From Bettongia penicillata ogilbyi (Eukaryota; Chordata; Mammalia; Diprotodontia; Potoroidae), in the NCBI GenBank assembly GCA_023548195.1, contig JAJHZJ010000335.1:5810514-5874513 (forward strand): a stretch of 64,000 nt of DNA, written 5' to 3'. A program made the translations under genes and the position numbers. Shown piece after piece: positions 1 through 11,580 of this stretch. The notes beneath the pieces are model-generated. The model worked only from the letters and a program-made list of their open reading frames with translations. It was not told where the DNA came from and made no database searches. Position 1 is the stretch's first letter, and each line of letters starts with the position of its first letter.

Positions 1-1644
1 CCTTTTTCTTTTAAAAATTTTCTGAGCTTGATTCTCTTGCCTGCATGTGAAAACCGTGTGGGGCCTCCTGCCTAAAGTTTTACTTAAAGTCAAAATAGTT
101 GTTGGTATCCGTACTCTTTGTGTGTAGGGCTGTTGTTTTCTTGGGGAAGATAGGGTTGGGTTAGGGCCTGTACTGTCACTGGGGTAAGGAACCCTCTTTG
201 TGGAAATTACCTGGTGTTTGTTTTGTATATACTTAGGTGGGCATGTTTCTCTTCACAGAATGTGAGCTGTCCGAGGAGGCTTGTTTCTTTCTTGTCTTTG
301 TACCCTCCACAACTGTCCTAAGGCCTGGCACAGGATGAGGGCAGCTTACTAAGTGTTCCATGATTGATTTATCTGGGCTGCTGGAGGGCACTGAGAGGTT
401 ATGTGGTAGGTGGGGATGGAGGGCACGGCCTCAGGCTTTTCTGAATCTGAAGCAGGGCTCTATTCACAAGGCTCATTATGGGGGGTAGGCATACTAATTG
501 TGTGATTTATGTATCTTTTGGGGGATGATCCCCGAAAGTCAGTTTTGATAGGAAACCCAGCAAACAATATTTTTTTCAAAGTATATTTTCACACTGGCCA
601 AGTTAGAAGCTGCTGTATTTTGGACCTTGAAGGGCAAAAATAAATCACAAAACTTCCAACATTTTCTGCTCTTTTTCCTTAGTACATTATTCCATATACC
701 TATGTTGACACATTTTATGTGTGAAAATGTACCGATTCAGATGTTTAATAGATTGTGCTGAAGGTAATCTCTGCAATGCTCCCGAAGAGGGAACAGAGTA
801 GTTCCTTCTGACTAAAGCTCGTCAAGCCTTGAAAGATGGTCCAGACTTTGTTGAACTTCTGGTAGGATGCTGTGGCCTGTGTACTACAAGTCCCAGGATG
901 CAATGCAATCTTTTATTTGTCATCTGATGAGAGCATTGCATGCTGGGATTTGTAGTTTCTTCAAACTTCTGCTACCCTTCTCACATTGTAAAGTCCATTT
1001 AATGAAAACTGGGGCAAAGCCTGAGGTTCTTTGAAAAGCAGTAATCGCTCTTAGTTGAGTGAATTTTGATTGTTATTGTTTTTTGTGTTGTATGATTAAA
1101 TTTCAGAATGAATATTTAAAAAGAACATTTCCGTTAATTTTAGTTAAATCTGATTTTTACCAGCTTCTTTCACAGTTTATGATGATGAGTTGCAGACGGT
1201 CATGATTTTTGAGGGTCCTGGGGGTCTGCAGGCTTTATGTTAAGTCTCCTTGGAATTCTGGCCTTGGGCAGTGCTAGAGTCAGGGGGTCTTCATCACTTG
1301 GACTGCAGTATTGCTGTTTCCTCCTATTATAGCTTGGTTGTTAAAGATGGCCTGCCAGAATTCAAGTGTGCAGTTGCATGTTTATTTTGTAACTGTCACT
1401 AGCATCATGGACACTTGTAATAGGAGACGGAAATACATATTGTTGACAGTGATTAAAATGCAGCAATGGACATCTAGAACCCAGAAGTTTAGTCTGAGCG
1501 GTAGCCGTGGGGATGGAGGATGCTTGGTTTCTTCAATTTCCTCTTTGTATGTACATTTCTAAATTTTAAGTTTGGCTAACTTGGAAGTGGGCCGGCCTTT
1601 CTGCCCCATTAAGCACAACATTTTAAATACAAAATCTGTACACA
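1..1644. other. Non-coding, mostly unique intron-like DNA
   Basis: No exon, convincing ORF or clear repeat is seen here apart from the inverted repeat at 883-956. The 83-codon open frame at 1311-1562 has no recognisable protein features. Probably an upstream intron of PHF21A, or sequence 5' of the gene. Confidence 0.5.
883..956. repeat. Imperfect 24-bp inverted repeat carrying two ZNF143/THAP11-like motifs
   Basis: The left arm 883-906 begins ACTACAAGTCCCAGGATGCA. The right arm 933-956, read on the minus strand, begins ACTACAAATCCCAGCATGCA. The arms match at 22 of 24 positions and are separated by 26 bp. Each arm resembles the ACTACAnnTCCCAGnATGC consensus bound by ZNF143/THAP11, from established knowledge. 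It could be a regulatory site or a short MITE that carries the motif. Confidence 0.6.
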
Positions 1645-1815
1645 GACCTTGGAGTCAGAGGACCTGGGTTCAAATCTTGCCTCCCTCTCTGACTACCTGA
1701 GTAAGTCACCTTATCTTTGTGGGACTTTGTTTAGGACTATGTGTCTATAAAAAGAGGAGTTTAGAGTAAATGGCCTCTGAAGGTCATTTTAGCTCTAAGT
1801 CTATGACTCTGTGAC
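1645..1815 (+). mobile_element. CORE-SINE (MAR1/MIR type)
   Basis: The copy reads GGAGTCAGAGGACCTGGGTT, then a degraded tRNA-like head and middle. It closes with a module like ATGGCCTCTGAAGGTCATTT followed by AGCTCTAAGTCTATGACTCT, typical of marsupial CORE-SINE 3' ends. Confidence 0.75.
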
Positions 1816-1944
1816 CTGATAAAATTTGCAAAGCATTTTGTGGGTATCACTAAAGTTATGCAAATACAAATTTGATTGCTGTTCACCATCAGAAGTCCAA
1901 GTGATAATATCAAGATTTTTGGAGTAAAATCCTGTTATTGTCCT

Positions 1945-2125
1945 AGTCATAAAATCCTAGCACTAAAAGAACCCTGCCTGTAATGAAGCCCAACTTCATA
2001 ATGGTTTTACAGATGAGGACCAGACCCAGACAGGTGTGTTCTTTAAGATTCAGCACTGGTTAGCAGCCGAGGGGCCAGGCCCAAAACTCAGCTCCCCCGA
2101 CTTCCAGACAGTGAGTGCTTTGCCT
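1945..2125 (-). mobile_element. CORE-SINE, antisense, degraded
   Basis: The order is reversed: an AAAATCCTAG start, then TTTTACAGATGAGGACCAGA, which is the reverse of the common SINE core TCCTCATCTGTAAAA, then a decayed 5' half. Boundaries are approximate. Confidence 0.5.
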
Positions 2126-2562
2126 TTGGTTACTCTGAGGAGTTATAGAAGTTTAGAGTGGACAGTGTGTGAATCTGTTTGGCTTGGTAACACTTGTTTG
2201 GTACAAAGGAATGGGGAGAGATGGATGACCATAAGGGAGGTGATGGAAAAATGGAAAAATAAGAATTTGAAATGAGAAAAGGATATGAGTGAAAGTGACT
2301 ATTTACAGAAGAGAGTGGAAGTTCAGAAGGGGACCCAGGCCAGCCAGCCAGTGCTAGTATTACCTTTTAAATAACCAAGTCATAAAAGAGGTTCATAGGT
2401 AATCTGTTCCTATTCTTTACATAGAGACAAGTTCATCTTTGAAGTATGTCAGATTTATTATAAAAGAGCATAAAACCATGGGTAATATGATCTTGGCAAA
2501 ATTCTGCCTTCCAGAATTTAAAAAAAATTGTAAACCCTGTCCCATCTTCCTAGTGCAATAGG

Positions 2563-2725
2563 TGTTGGTGTCAGGAAGGTGTTGGGTTCAAGTGACCCAA
2601 CAGGCTCTGTGACCCTTGGGCAGATTACTTACCCTGGACTCAGTTTCCTCTTCTGTTCAAATGTGGAGGGTTGGACTTAAATCACCTCTCAAGCTCCTTA
2701 GAGCTAAACATTTGTGATACATCAT
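2563..2725 (+). mobile_element. CORE-SINE (MAR1 type)
   Basis: Recognised from GGTTCAAGTGACC, CAGTTTCCTCTTCTGTTCAA and a terminal GGACTTAAATCACCTCTCAA followed by AGAGCTAAACATTTGTGAT. It is degraded but co-linear with the family. Confidence 0.7.
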
Positions 2726-5700
2726 GACGCATGGGAAGGAGCAGTCCTGTGCCCAGGGTTGCAGATAATTCTTGTTTCTTTTCTTTTCCTTCCTTTGTTT
2801 TAGGCGTCTTTCTATTTCTTTCAGGCCCTTCATACCTGAATCTTAATTGTGTGACTGGCATAGTCCTGGACTAATCCCTTTGTTTTATCTGGATGGGAGC
2901 CCGGTTAGAGTCACCCAGTGCCTCCCTGCCATTTTACATGTGGGGAAACTGAGGCTTTTACCTATGCTTAGTAATTTGTAAGGAACCAGTGTGGAGATCT
3001 TTCCGTCTTCTTGGTTTATTTCTGCATAATCTTATTTTCTCTGCTTCTAGTGTGGAGTTCACAGAATCTGGAGCTGAGAGCTACTGTGTGGATTTAAGAG
3101 CAAAACTGTGCCTTTAGTAGCAATTATTTGAATACTTATTTACACAATAAACCTACTGTAATACCAGGAACCTTTTCTTCCATAAATAATACAGGTTGGA
3201 ATAGTATTAGTGTGCTCATGTTAGACATTAAACAGCTCCTTTGGAGGTGCTGAAAGTTTATTGTATCTGGGCTGATGTCTGCCACCCCATGATTAATCCT
3301 ATAGGTATCTTTTTTCAGCCTATTAATAAAAAGTGATGAAATTCAGAGGGTTTGATTTTTTTTTAAATAAAAAAAGGGTCAGATTCTAGAAAGATAAAAA
3401 AAAAACAGGTTTTAACTGTGACCAGTGCAAGAAGAGGGTTATGCCGCAACTTCTATAGCTTATAAGTCCTCATATTTTTCATCTACGGGCACCTGTGTTG
3501 ATAAGAGTGATAGGCACTTGAGAGGAAGGGAGAATTTGGGCTAGTCATATATAGGTTAGAACTATGTAATCCTAAGGCTTCAGCACAGTTTCATCTTCAA
3601 GGTCAGGTGTGCACTGGTGAAGTGGCTACACAAAAGTCCTAAGTTGGGGATAGGGAGGGAGGCAAAGGGATAGGTTGAATCAAGTCTAGATGAAAACATA
3701 CTATACATTTCATATTAATTTGTACTTTGAAGAAATGATATATTCAAAATTAATGTTTTTCCTCCAGTGGCTTTTTAGAAAACATTACTTATGTATGGAG
3801 ATGGCCCATTTAAAAGAGGCCCCATTCAAAGTGTCATAGGGGTTGTGTTAGGTTGCTATAGGAACCAGAGTAATTAATTTCAAGACTTATATATATTTTT
3901 AAAAAAGATTCCCGTATGTGTTTTAACTTAGTCTTTGAATTCTGCTGGTCACACAAATAATTGTGTGTTCTTGAACAAATCATACACACACACACACACC
4001 TGCTGAGTTTTAATGTTTGGAAAATTGGGAACAGTATTCTTTTCTTTGTAGTTAATGTTATTTGTTAACCTCTCTTGGCATACGTGTGGTTAGTCTCCAG
4101 TGTACTCTGCGGTGATTCTTGAGTTGAAACCTTTCAAGTAAATTGCTAAAAAGTTTTTCAGTTCCTGGAAATCACCTCTGATACTAAAAACATGATAATT
4201 TTCCCCACCAGACTTGGTTGTTAGAGGCTAAATGGTGACAATAGGGGTTAGAAATTTTACTTTCTTTTTGGAACTTCCTAAGAGATGTAAACCACCCCCC
4301 CCCCCCCCCGCACCTTCCCCCTGCTCTGTAAATGTCCTCCCCCCCCAGTTCCTTGTTCAGCTTGAGAACTTGATTTTACCAATATTTTGAGGTTAATTAG
4401 GTACTTTGATTTCAATACCTGCCTCTTGTGTGGTTGGAGCTTCAGGAAAGGCTTGTGATTGTCCTTGGAGGTTAAAAGTCCACACAAATTAAGACTTGTA
4501 AGCAAAGGTTTAGTGTTGTGTCCTCCTTTCTGCTGGATTTTTTTCTCCTCTCTGTTAATAATATTGTACAGGCTATTAACGATAGCTCTACTATGGTTTC
4601 CTATGCTGAATTTTGTGGGTGTGGGTATGACTTGATCTGTTCTTTATTTTTAAACTTTGTAAGTTGGGGTATGTTATTTCAGAGTTAAATTCTAATGCTT
4701 CATTGGCACTCAACCTCCTAACATATGAAGTAATGAATGTAGAAGGTGATTAAATAATTTTTTCTTTATAATGATGGTAGATTTTCTTCATATGTACCTG
4801 TCTAATGGCATTTTGAATTTTTTTTTAACATTTAGAAAAATAAATTTGCTTTTAGAAACGAAAGAAATTCCTTACGCTATTTGGGCTTAATAAAATCTTG
4901 GCCAACGTTGCTTCCTTTGCTACAAACTGGCAGGAATGTCTTCCCGAGGAGTCCCAAACATCACTTTTCCAGGGAGGAGAACTCCCTCTCGGGGGTTCCC
5001 TCCAAGTGGGCTAGCAACATAGCCACTTTTCAAATCGTAGCCTCTTATTGGTCAAATACTTGGATGACAGTAGAGGATTTGGCATTGTTTGAGGAAGGCA
5101 GAGCTCAAGGCCTCCAGGTCCAGAATAGAGATCCTCTTTGGATTGTACCTAGGAGGGAATTCTGATCTGTGGCTGAGGCGAGCTTTTTGGTCTTTAGAAT
5201 GTGCTTGTCCTGGTCCCATACTTACTGAGTTAATGAGATCTCACATTTTGCAGGATTTTACAGGCTTCAAAGTGCTTTTTTTCACAGCCATTTGAGGTAG
5301 TTAGTTTACAGAGGAGGGAAACTGAGTCAGAGAGGTTCAGTTACTTTCCTATTGTAGGGGCTTTCTTCCCCACCACAAGTACATGATCCTATGGTGGCTA
5401 TTGTGGAGTTCTCCTTCCTTTTAAGACTTTGCGGAGTTTCTGCAGCCAGGGTGGTTCTGTGTGGAAAGAAATTGATCCAAGGATGGTGGGCAGTGCTTTT
5501 CCCCCTTCATCTCCCCTCCATTTCAAACTCTGGTATATAGAAAAAGTCTTGACTGCCATAGGACCTTTCATTCTGAGGGTTTAAAATATCAGGGCAGATT
5601 TTGCTATCCTCCCTCCTGAGTTAGGAGCTCTCTGGTTTAGTGTCATGAGTGGAGAAACAGTGGAAGATTCCTGGGTCAGTGGCAGTACCATCTCCAGACA

Positions 5701-5890
5701 ACCTTTGCTTGCTTCCTTCTATACCCATCTGCCCAAGCAGCCCTCTTAAGGAACTAGTCTAACTGCTACTCTCCCCCTCAACCTTCAGGGACTCCCTGGG
5801 ACTCCCCAGCCTGGCCCTGCAGACTTGCCACAGTCTGGAACCAGGTGAGGGCTCTGCTCCCACTACATGAGGCTACTGTTGGGGGTCACT
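2726..5890. other. Non-coding stretch, mostly unique
   Basis: Contains a weak antisense SINE trace at about 2890-2990 (GGGGAAACTGAGGCTTTTA), another at about 5290-5345, a short (CA)n run at 3984-3999 and a 15-bp C homopolymer at 4295-4309. No exon is supported. Confidence 0.5.
4295..4309 (+). repeat. Poly-C tract (15 C)
   Basis: An uninterrupted run of 15 C is followed 28 bp later by a second C-rich run ending at 4346. It is a simple low-complexity tract. Confidence 0.9.
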
Positions 5891-6010
5891 CTGTGTTCTG
5901 TCTCCCACCCCATGTGGCCCTGGGCTGAGGGGGCCCTCCTCTGGCCTCTTCTTTGTTCTGTCTCCCACCGCATGTGGTCTTGGGCTGAGAGGGCCCTCCT
6001 CTGGCCTCTC
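5891..6010 (+). repeat. Two-copy 60-bp tandem duplication
   Basis: Units 5891-5950 and 5951-6010 have an exact 60-bp period. They share TGTTCTGTCTCCCACC, CATGTGG, GGGCTGAG and GGGCCCTCCTCTGGCCTCT and differ at only a handful of positions in the core. No coding frame is implied. Confidence 0.9.
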
Positions 6011-8535
6011 TGACCCTTCTCTGTTCATGGGTTAGAGGGCTTCAAAGGAAGGGAAGTCCTTTGAGGGCAAGCATTGTTTGCTTTGTCTCTTTTGTGCCAC
6101 ATGCTTGAGCATGGTAGGCTGGTGGTTCATTCACATTTGCCCTGTTGAATTCTGTCTTGTGTTTATCTGGGCATGAGGTCATCAGGCTCCTCTAACATAA
6201 CACTGATTTTTGCAGTATTCCCCCTTTAAAATAATAAATAAAAAATTATGGATGCAGCAGGGCTTTTTGGGTATGAATTTCTTCTGTTTTGCTCCAACAT
6301 GACTTTTTCCCAGGGGTGTTCTTGACTATTAAACCACTAGCCAGTACTTGCTGGTTCTGTCCGTGTCTTTCAGGCCCCTCAGTGTCCTTTGGCCAAATTA
6401 AGTTGGGAATCACTTTTCTAAGATTCTTCTTCCTGCCTTCAAGCACAGTGGAAAAGGCATAGTCACCAGCTCTGGTGACAGCAGCAGGCCAGTTGCTGCA
6501 AGGTTCAAGGCTTTAAGTTGCGGGAGCCTTTGGGGCTTTCTGTATTTTAAAGAAGCCTATTTCTGTGGAAGAGAGAATAAAGGTGAGGGAGGCCTGGGCA
6601 GACCTTGACTTGTGGTTTCTCTGGGGTCTGAGCCGGGGAGGAAGCAGCCCTATCCTCTCCCCCTTCAGGAGCAGAGCCCAGGATAGCTTGGTAAGCGTCT
6701 TCTCCCAGCGTGACATGACGTAGCGCGCATGTTAAATGGAGGTGGTGGTGGTTAGTCCGTGTGCTGCAGCAGTTCTGAGAACGTCCTCAGGCCCGGCTTT
6801 TGCTCACCTCTGGAGCTTGGGCAGTCCGAATGACTGGAGTTTCTCTTATTTCATGAAGATGAAACTTTGCACTAAATTCTCCTGTTAGTGTCCAGTCATG
6901 TGCACCTCCCCTCCCAGTCCCATTCCCATTCTCCCAACTCCTCGTAGTGGTCTTTTTTTGTGGAAGAGGCGGATGTCTTGAACTTATCAGGACTTGAAAC
7001 TAAGGATCCCCTGAAAACCTTTGTGCTATTTATTTCTTTTATTCAATCTATATGCAAAGCATACAGTAATTATTGTTGTAAGATGGCTTTAAGCTGCTGA
7101 TCTTTTTTGGAGTGGGCCTTTGTGCTCAGGGGAGATTAGGGATGCCAAACTGACAACCTAGTATAAAGAAATAATGACCAGTGAAACAAAATAGGAGTTC
7201 AGCTCAAAAGCAAGCCAGATACAAATGTGGAATGAAAATATCTTTTAGTAAAATGTTAGCATGCTGTACTTGGAACAGATGTCACATTAATTCAAAAGAG
7301 AGCCCAGAAAATGTGGCAACTTTACGATGTCAATGGAGGGAGCTGCAGTAGCTCCCATTCTCCTTGCATCAAGTTCACAGAACCCCCAGCCCAGCACTCT
7401 TCCACTCGCTATTTATTTTCTGCATGTACTACATGTACATATATTTAAGAGAAATTAGTATAAATTGAATACTTAACATTTTGCTGTGTATGTACTTAAA
7501 TCCATTGCCATAGGGGTACGTGTTGGTTTGGAAAGCATCAACTGGTGTAGCATTAAGGATTTATGTTTTAAATATGCATTTCCAGAAATGCAGAATCCAC
7601 GAGACTTTGACCTTTACTATACCTTTCAAGGCATGTGTATGATAACATGTGGTGTAGCCTAAAAAGTGAGCTTTTCATTGAAGCCTAGTGCTCTGGAGTG
7701 TAAATATGGTCAAGTTACTAATATATGAGAGTTGTGTTTTTCATTTTGGGCTTAGGTTTAAGTTAATAATTATATTGGACAATTACAGTTTTTAGGTAGC
7801 TAGCACTATATTCACCTCTCTCTCTCTCCTTTTGGAGAGTGTATCTAAAGACAGTACCACCAAAGTAAGACTGCTGAATACTTGGATATTGCGAGAGAAA
7901 GAAAAGAAAGGAGAGGAGAGGAGGGGGAACGGGTGGAGAAGGGAGGGACATTTCACAAAAGCTTGTACTAGAGCATCTCTGATTTGCCCTCTTTGAAGTG
8001 CAGAGTAGGAGTGTGTGTCTTAGAGTGGAGAGAAGCTGACGGGGCTCGTAACCAGATTTACGGTGCTCTGCTTCCTGAACGGTGCAGTGATCTAATCATG
8101 AGGGACATATCCTGGATGCCTATAGACAACTCTGTTGCGTATGCTTATTATTATTCTCTGAGCTTTCCCCTAAATTTGCCTAAACACATGCTCTACATTT
8201 TAGAATTCATAAAATTTGGAGGGTTTTTTTTTGTTAAAGGCAATTTTATTTTCAAGCTTTGCAATTCATGTTAAAGGGAATTTAAGGATTTTATCAAGCT
8301 CCGTTCTCCCTATCTATGGCTCCCCATTTCTCCCATGAGGGATGACGAATTTAGAAAAATTTATTTAGGGAGGAGACCCTCCACCCCATTCCCAATCCCA
8401 CCCTCCACCCCCAGTTTATTGAAGAAAAAGAATATAGCAGAGGAAAGTGTAAGTTCTTCCCTGTAAATGATACACTGTAAGAAATACTACCCAAACAGGA
8501 CCAAGTCATGAGTTTAACAGCACTTTTTGAATATT
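6011..8535. other. Non-coding, mostly unique DNA
   Basis: No exon or clear repeat is recognised. A purine-rich tract of A/G runs lies at about 7889-7948. Short open frames here show no protein features. Confidence 0.45.
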
Positions 8536-8539
8536 TCAG

Positions 8540-8690
8540 GGCACTTTACAGTCATTACAAGCCCTTGTGATATTCTGTGTTATTTCACAGTTGATGACCC
8601 AAAGGCCAGGGATGTTTCCACAGCTTATAGAGGGCCACTCAGCATCAGGGCATCGGCAGAGCCAGCCTGGTGCCTTGATGATATGGTGGT
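8540..8690 (-). mobile_element. MIR-like SINE, antisense, degraded
   Basis: GGGCACTTTACAGTCATTAC followed by a reversed core (TTTCACAGTTGATGACCCAA) is the antisense of a MIR 3' end and core. It is heavily mutated. Confidence 0.45.
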
Positions 8691-8909
8691 GAGTCACTTG
8701 TAAACTTTGGTGATGCTTGCTTGTGTCACCCGTAGTTCAGTGCACAGGCTGGTAGTGTATGGATAGGGGCCTGAGCTTTCTCAAGTAGAGGGAGTCCTGG
8801 GGGAGAAAACTCCCTTAGCCATGCAGAGTGGCACCTTCTCTGTGAGTGTGACTTGTCTAGGGTCACCAAGCCAAGGTCAGAGATGGTACTGGAACCCAGA
8901 TCTTCCTTG

Positions 8910-9125
8910 CTCTGAGCTGCTGCACCTCTGACCCTGGCTGGGTGACCTTGGACAAACCAATTTACCTCCCCAGGCTTCAGTTTCCTCATCTGTAAAATGC
9001 AGTGGGACACAGTGCTTGGAAGTTCTTTCTAGCCAAGTCATTTCCCTGCTCTGTGCCTCAGTTACTTCTCTTTTAAAATGAGGGGCATGAAGGCCCTGAA
9101 TTTATAATCTGATGGTGGTGGGCAC
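8910..9125 (+). mobile_element. MIR/CORE-SINE
   Basis: The core CAGTTTCCTCATCTGTAAAA is intact at about 8978-8997, preceded by GGTGACCTTGGACAAACC. A second core-like piece at about 9055-9090 suggests a partly duplicated or composite SINE. Confidence 0.65.
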
Positions 9126-9587
9126 TCTCTGCTTGGCACAAGTTACCTATTTACCTTTCAGGTATTTTGCCTCCAAGAAATTACTTATTGTCTTTTCCTG
9201 TGATGGTTACTTTTTCTGTACTGAATCATTGTGCGTTGCCTTTGATGAACAATGAGAGGAGAGAGAATAGTTTTGAAAAGTCTGTTCTTTGGGGGAGTTT
9301 GAGTGCTCATGTTATCTCTACTTAGTGAGAGTAAAACCATTATCTACCAGGTTAGGGGGGGAGAAAGATGGCCTGTAATGAAGCATAAAATGTTTTAGAT
9401 TATCTTTTCTCCACATCTCTGTCACTAAAAATCCTACCTATCCTTCAGGGCCTCTCCCAAATATTGTCTCTCCCACATGGTGTTACCAGACATCACCTCC
9501 ATCTCTCTGGAACCATTTTTTTTCTTTGAACTCTGGGAGCACTTGGTTATTTCTCTTAAGTCCATTTCTCTCTCTTCCCTTCATCAC

Positions 9588-9900
9588 AGAGTCTCAGTGT
9601 TGGAAGCCAGTCCCGAGGTCCCCTAGTCCAACACAAGTGAACCAAGAATGTGCCCTTCTACAGAGATAGGCGTCATCTCCCCTCAGCCTCCTAGGCCATT
9701 CCATTCCACTGTGGCTACCTTGAACTGTCAGAAGGCGTTTTTTAATGACATGAATTTGTGTCAGTGCAGCTCTTAGCCATGGCTTCAGCTTCTGCCAAGT
9801 CTAACTCCCCTGACGTTTAGGGCACTTGTCCCCAGGAAGCCTCTTCTCTGGGTGTCATGCCTATTGTTCCTTCAGTCTGTCTTTCCTGGCAGATCTCGAA
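9588..9900 (-). mobile_element. CR1/L3-type LINE 3' end, antisense
   Basis: It begins CACAGAGTCTCAGTGTTGGA and continues through CCTAGTCCAACAC and CCATTCCATTCCACTGTGG. This is the antisense order of the CR1/L3 3' end seen in sense at 35835-36330. Confidence 0.55.
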
Positions 9901-10224
9901 CCCCACACCAGTGTCCATTCAGAGCCCTTTACAGGTGATCGGTGTTCCTTCTGAAATTTGATTCCCGTAAATGAATACTCCGCTCACCGACAGTCTGATC
10001 TGGCAAGGGGCCCTCAGCTCTGCCCCTTCTTGGTCCTGGACACTGCTACTGTCTGTGTCTCCATGTGCTAGACTGGACTTTTTGGTCTGCGGTTTCACAC
10101 TGTTGACTTGTAATCTGAAGCCTGGGAAGAGCCCCCCAGGGTCTTTTTCAGACACACTGTTATCTAGCTATACCCCATCATTTTGTCCTTTTGAGGGTTT
10201 TTTTTAAGCCAAGTGTAAGACTTT

Positions 10225-10800
10225 ACGTTTATTGTGAAGTCAGTCAGCAAGTATTTATTAATTGCTCGTAATGTATCATACACTGTGCTAATCACTGGGG
10301 ATGAAAAAAGTGAAAGACAGTCCCTGATCTCAAAGAGCTGATGGGGAAGATCATAGGCAAACAACCATGTACAAATGAGATATAGACAGGACAGGGTGGC
10401 GATAACCTCGGAGAAAAGTCTACAGAATGAGGAAGAACCAGCAGAGATTTCCTGCAGAAAGGATTTGAGCTGTAATGTGAAGGAGAGCCAGTAGGTGGTG
10501 AGGAGGGAAGATAGTCCCATGAACATGTTTGGAGTTGAGAGATGGGGCGTTACTGTGAGAAGTGCCAAGGAGACTGGGGGAGGGGAAACACACTATGTTG
10601 GAAGGAGTGAGGGGTAGGGACACTGGACAGCTCATGCCAGACTTCCCAACTAACCAGGGGATTTCTCAGGAACCACTGTAGTTCACTGAATGGGTCAGGG
10701 ATGACAAGGTGAGACCTGTGCTTAAAAAGATCACTTTAATGGCTGGGTAGGGGTTGGGTTGCCCCCAGCATTCTAGTCTGATGAGATATTTGTGGATCCT
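10225..10800 (-). mobile_element. L2 LINE 3' portion, antisense
   Basis: The sequence runs AGCAAGTATTTATTAATTGC, CACTGTGCTAATCACTGGGG, CTCAAAGAGCTGATGGGG and later GGTGAGACCTGTGCTTAAAA. This is the antisense of the L2 ORF2 C-terminus and 3' end. The 134-codon minus-strand frame at 10164-10568 lies in this relic and is not a gene. Confidence 0.75.
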
Positions 10801-11349
10801 GATTCAGTTATCCAGTGGCTTTACTGTCCCTCCTAGGGTTGTGTTATCCGCCTGATTGAGAAGCAGAGTTCTGGGACAACCACAGACAGAATGAAGGAGG
10901 ACTTCCCTACCCTAGAGATGTCCTTCCAAGTTGAGTTTTTGCCGACTGCTCTTTTGGGATTTAGCCATTTACAAATATGCTGATCGTTAGCTAGCCCACA
11001 GTGCTCCTGTCTGTCCACAAGAAGAGAGAGACTTCAACTACTGACTTGTTAAAATCTGGGGAAAATGATATCTCCCATCTTCTCCTCATTGATGACGAGT
11101 TTCTGAGACAAGCTCCTGCCTTGCTTAGCCCAGTGAGGGGTTGCACTCGGAGGTCCTTGTGAACTGTAAATCCAGAACCCTCTTTTCCTGTAGCATAGCT
11201 CCACAAATGCTTGTGGAGTTAAACATTGATTGGCACTTGGAGAGACTAGCTAGTGGGATTTTCAGAATAACTTCTTTGGACTCATATTTTCTTGGACATT
11301 GTATTCATTCAAACAGCTGAATGTGTAATAAAAAAGTTAGCAATTATAA

Positions 11350-11580
11350 GTTACAGAATTACAGAATTGTAGAGTTTGAAGGGACCTCAGAGAGCAGGCC
11401 TCAGGACACACCTGAAGCAGGAATCTTGGACACAAAATCTCCAACCAGTGGTTATGCACTTTCTATGTGAGGCCTCCAGAGATAGGAAGCTTTACTGTTC
11501 ACTTGAGAAGGCTCATTCCACTTTCCTTTGAAGTCTTTGTATTTATTAAAGTGCATTTTAAAAGACCTTGTGAGTATGAA
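11350..11580 (-). mobile_element. CR1/L3-type LINE fragment, antisense
   Basis: ATTGTAGAGTTTGAAGGGAC followed by CTCAGAGAGCAGGCC and CTCATTCCACTTTCC matches the antisense order of the CR1/L3 3' end. It is degraded. Confidence 0.5.

Noticed and set aside
10164..10568. 134-codon minus frame as a membrane protein
   Set aside because: Lies in an antisense L2 relic; hydrophobic look comes from T-rich codons.
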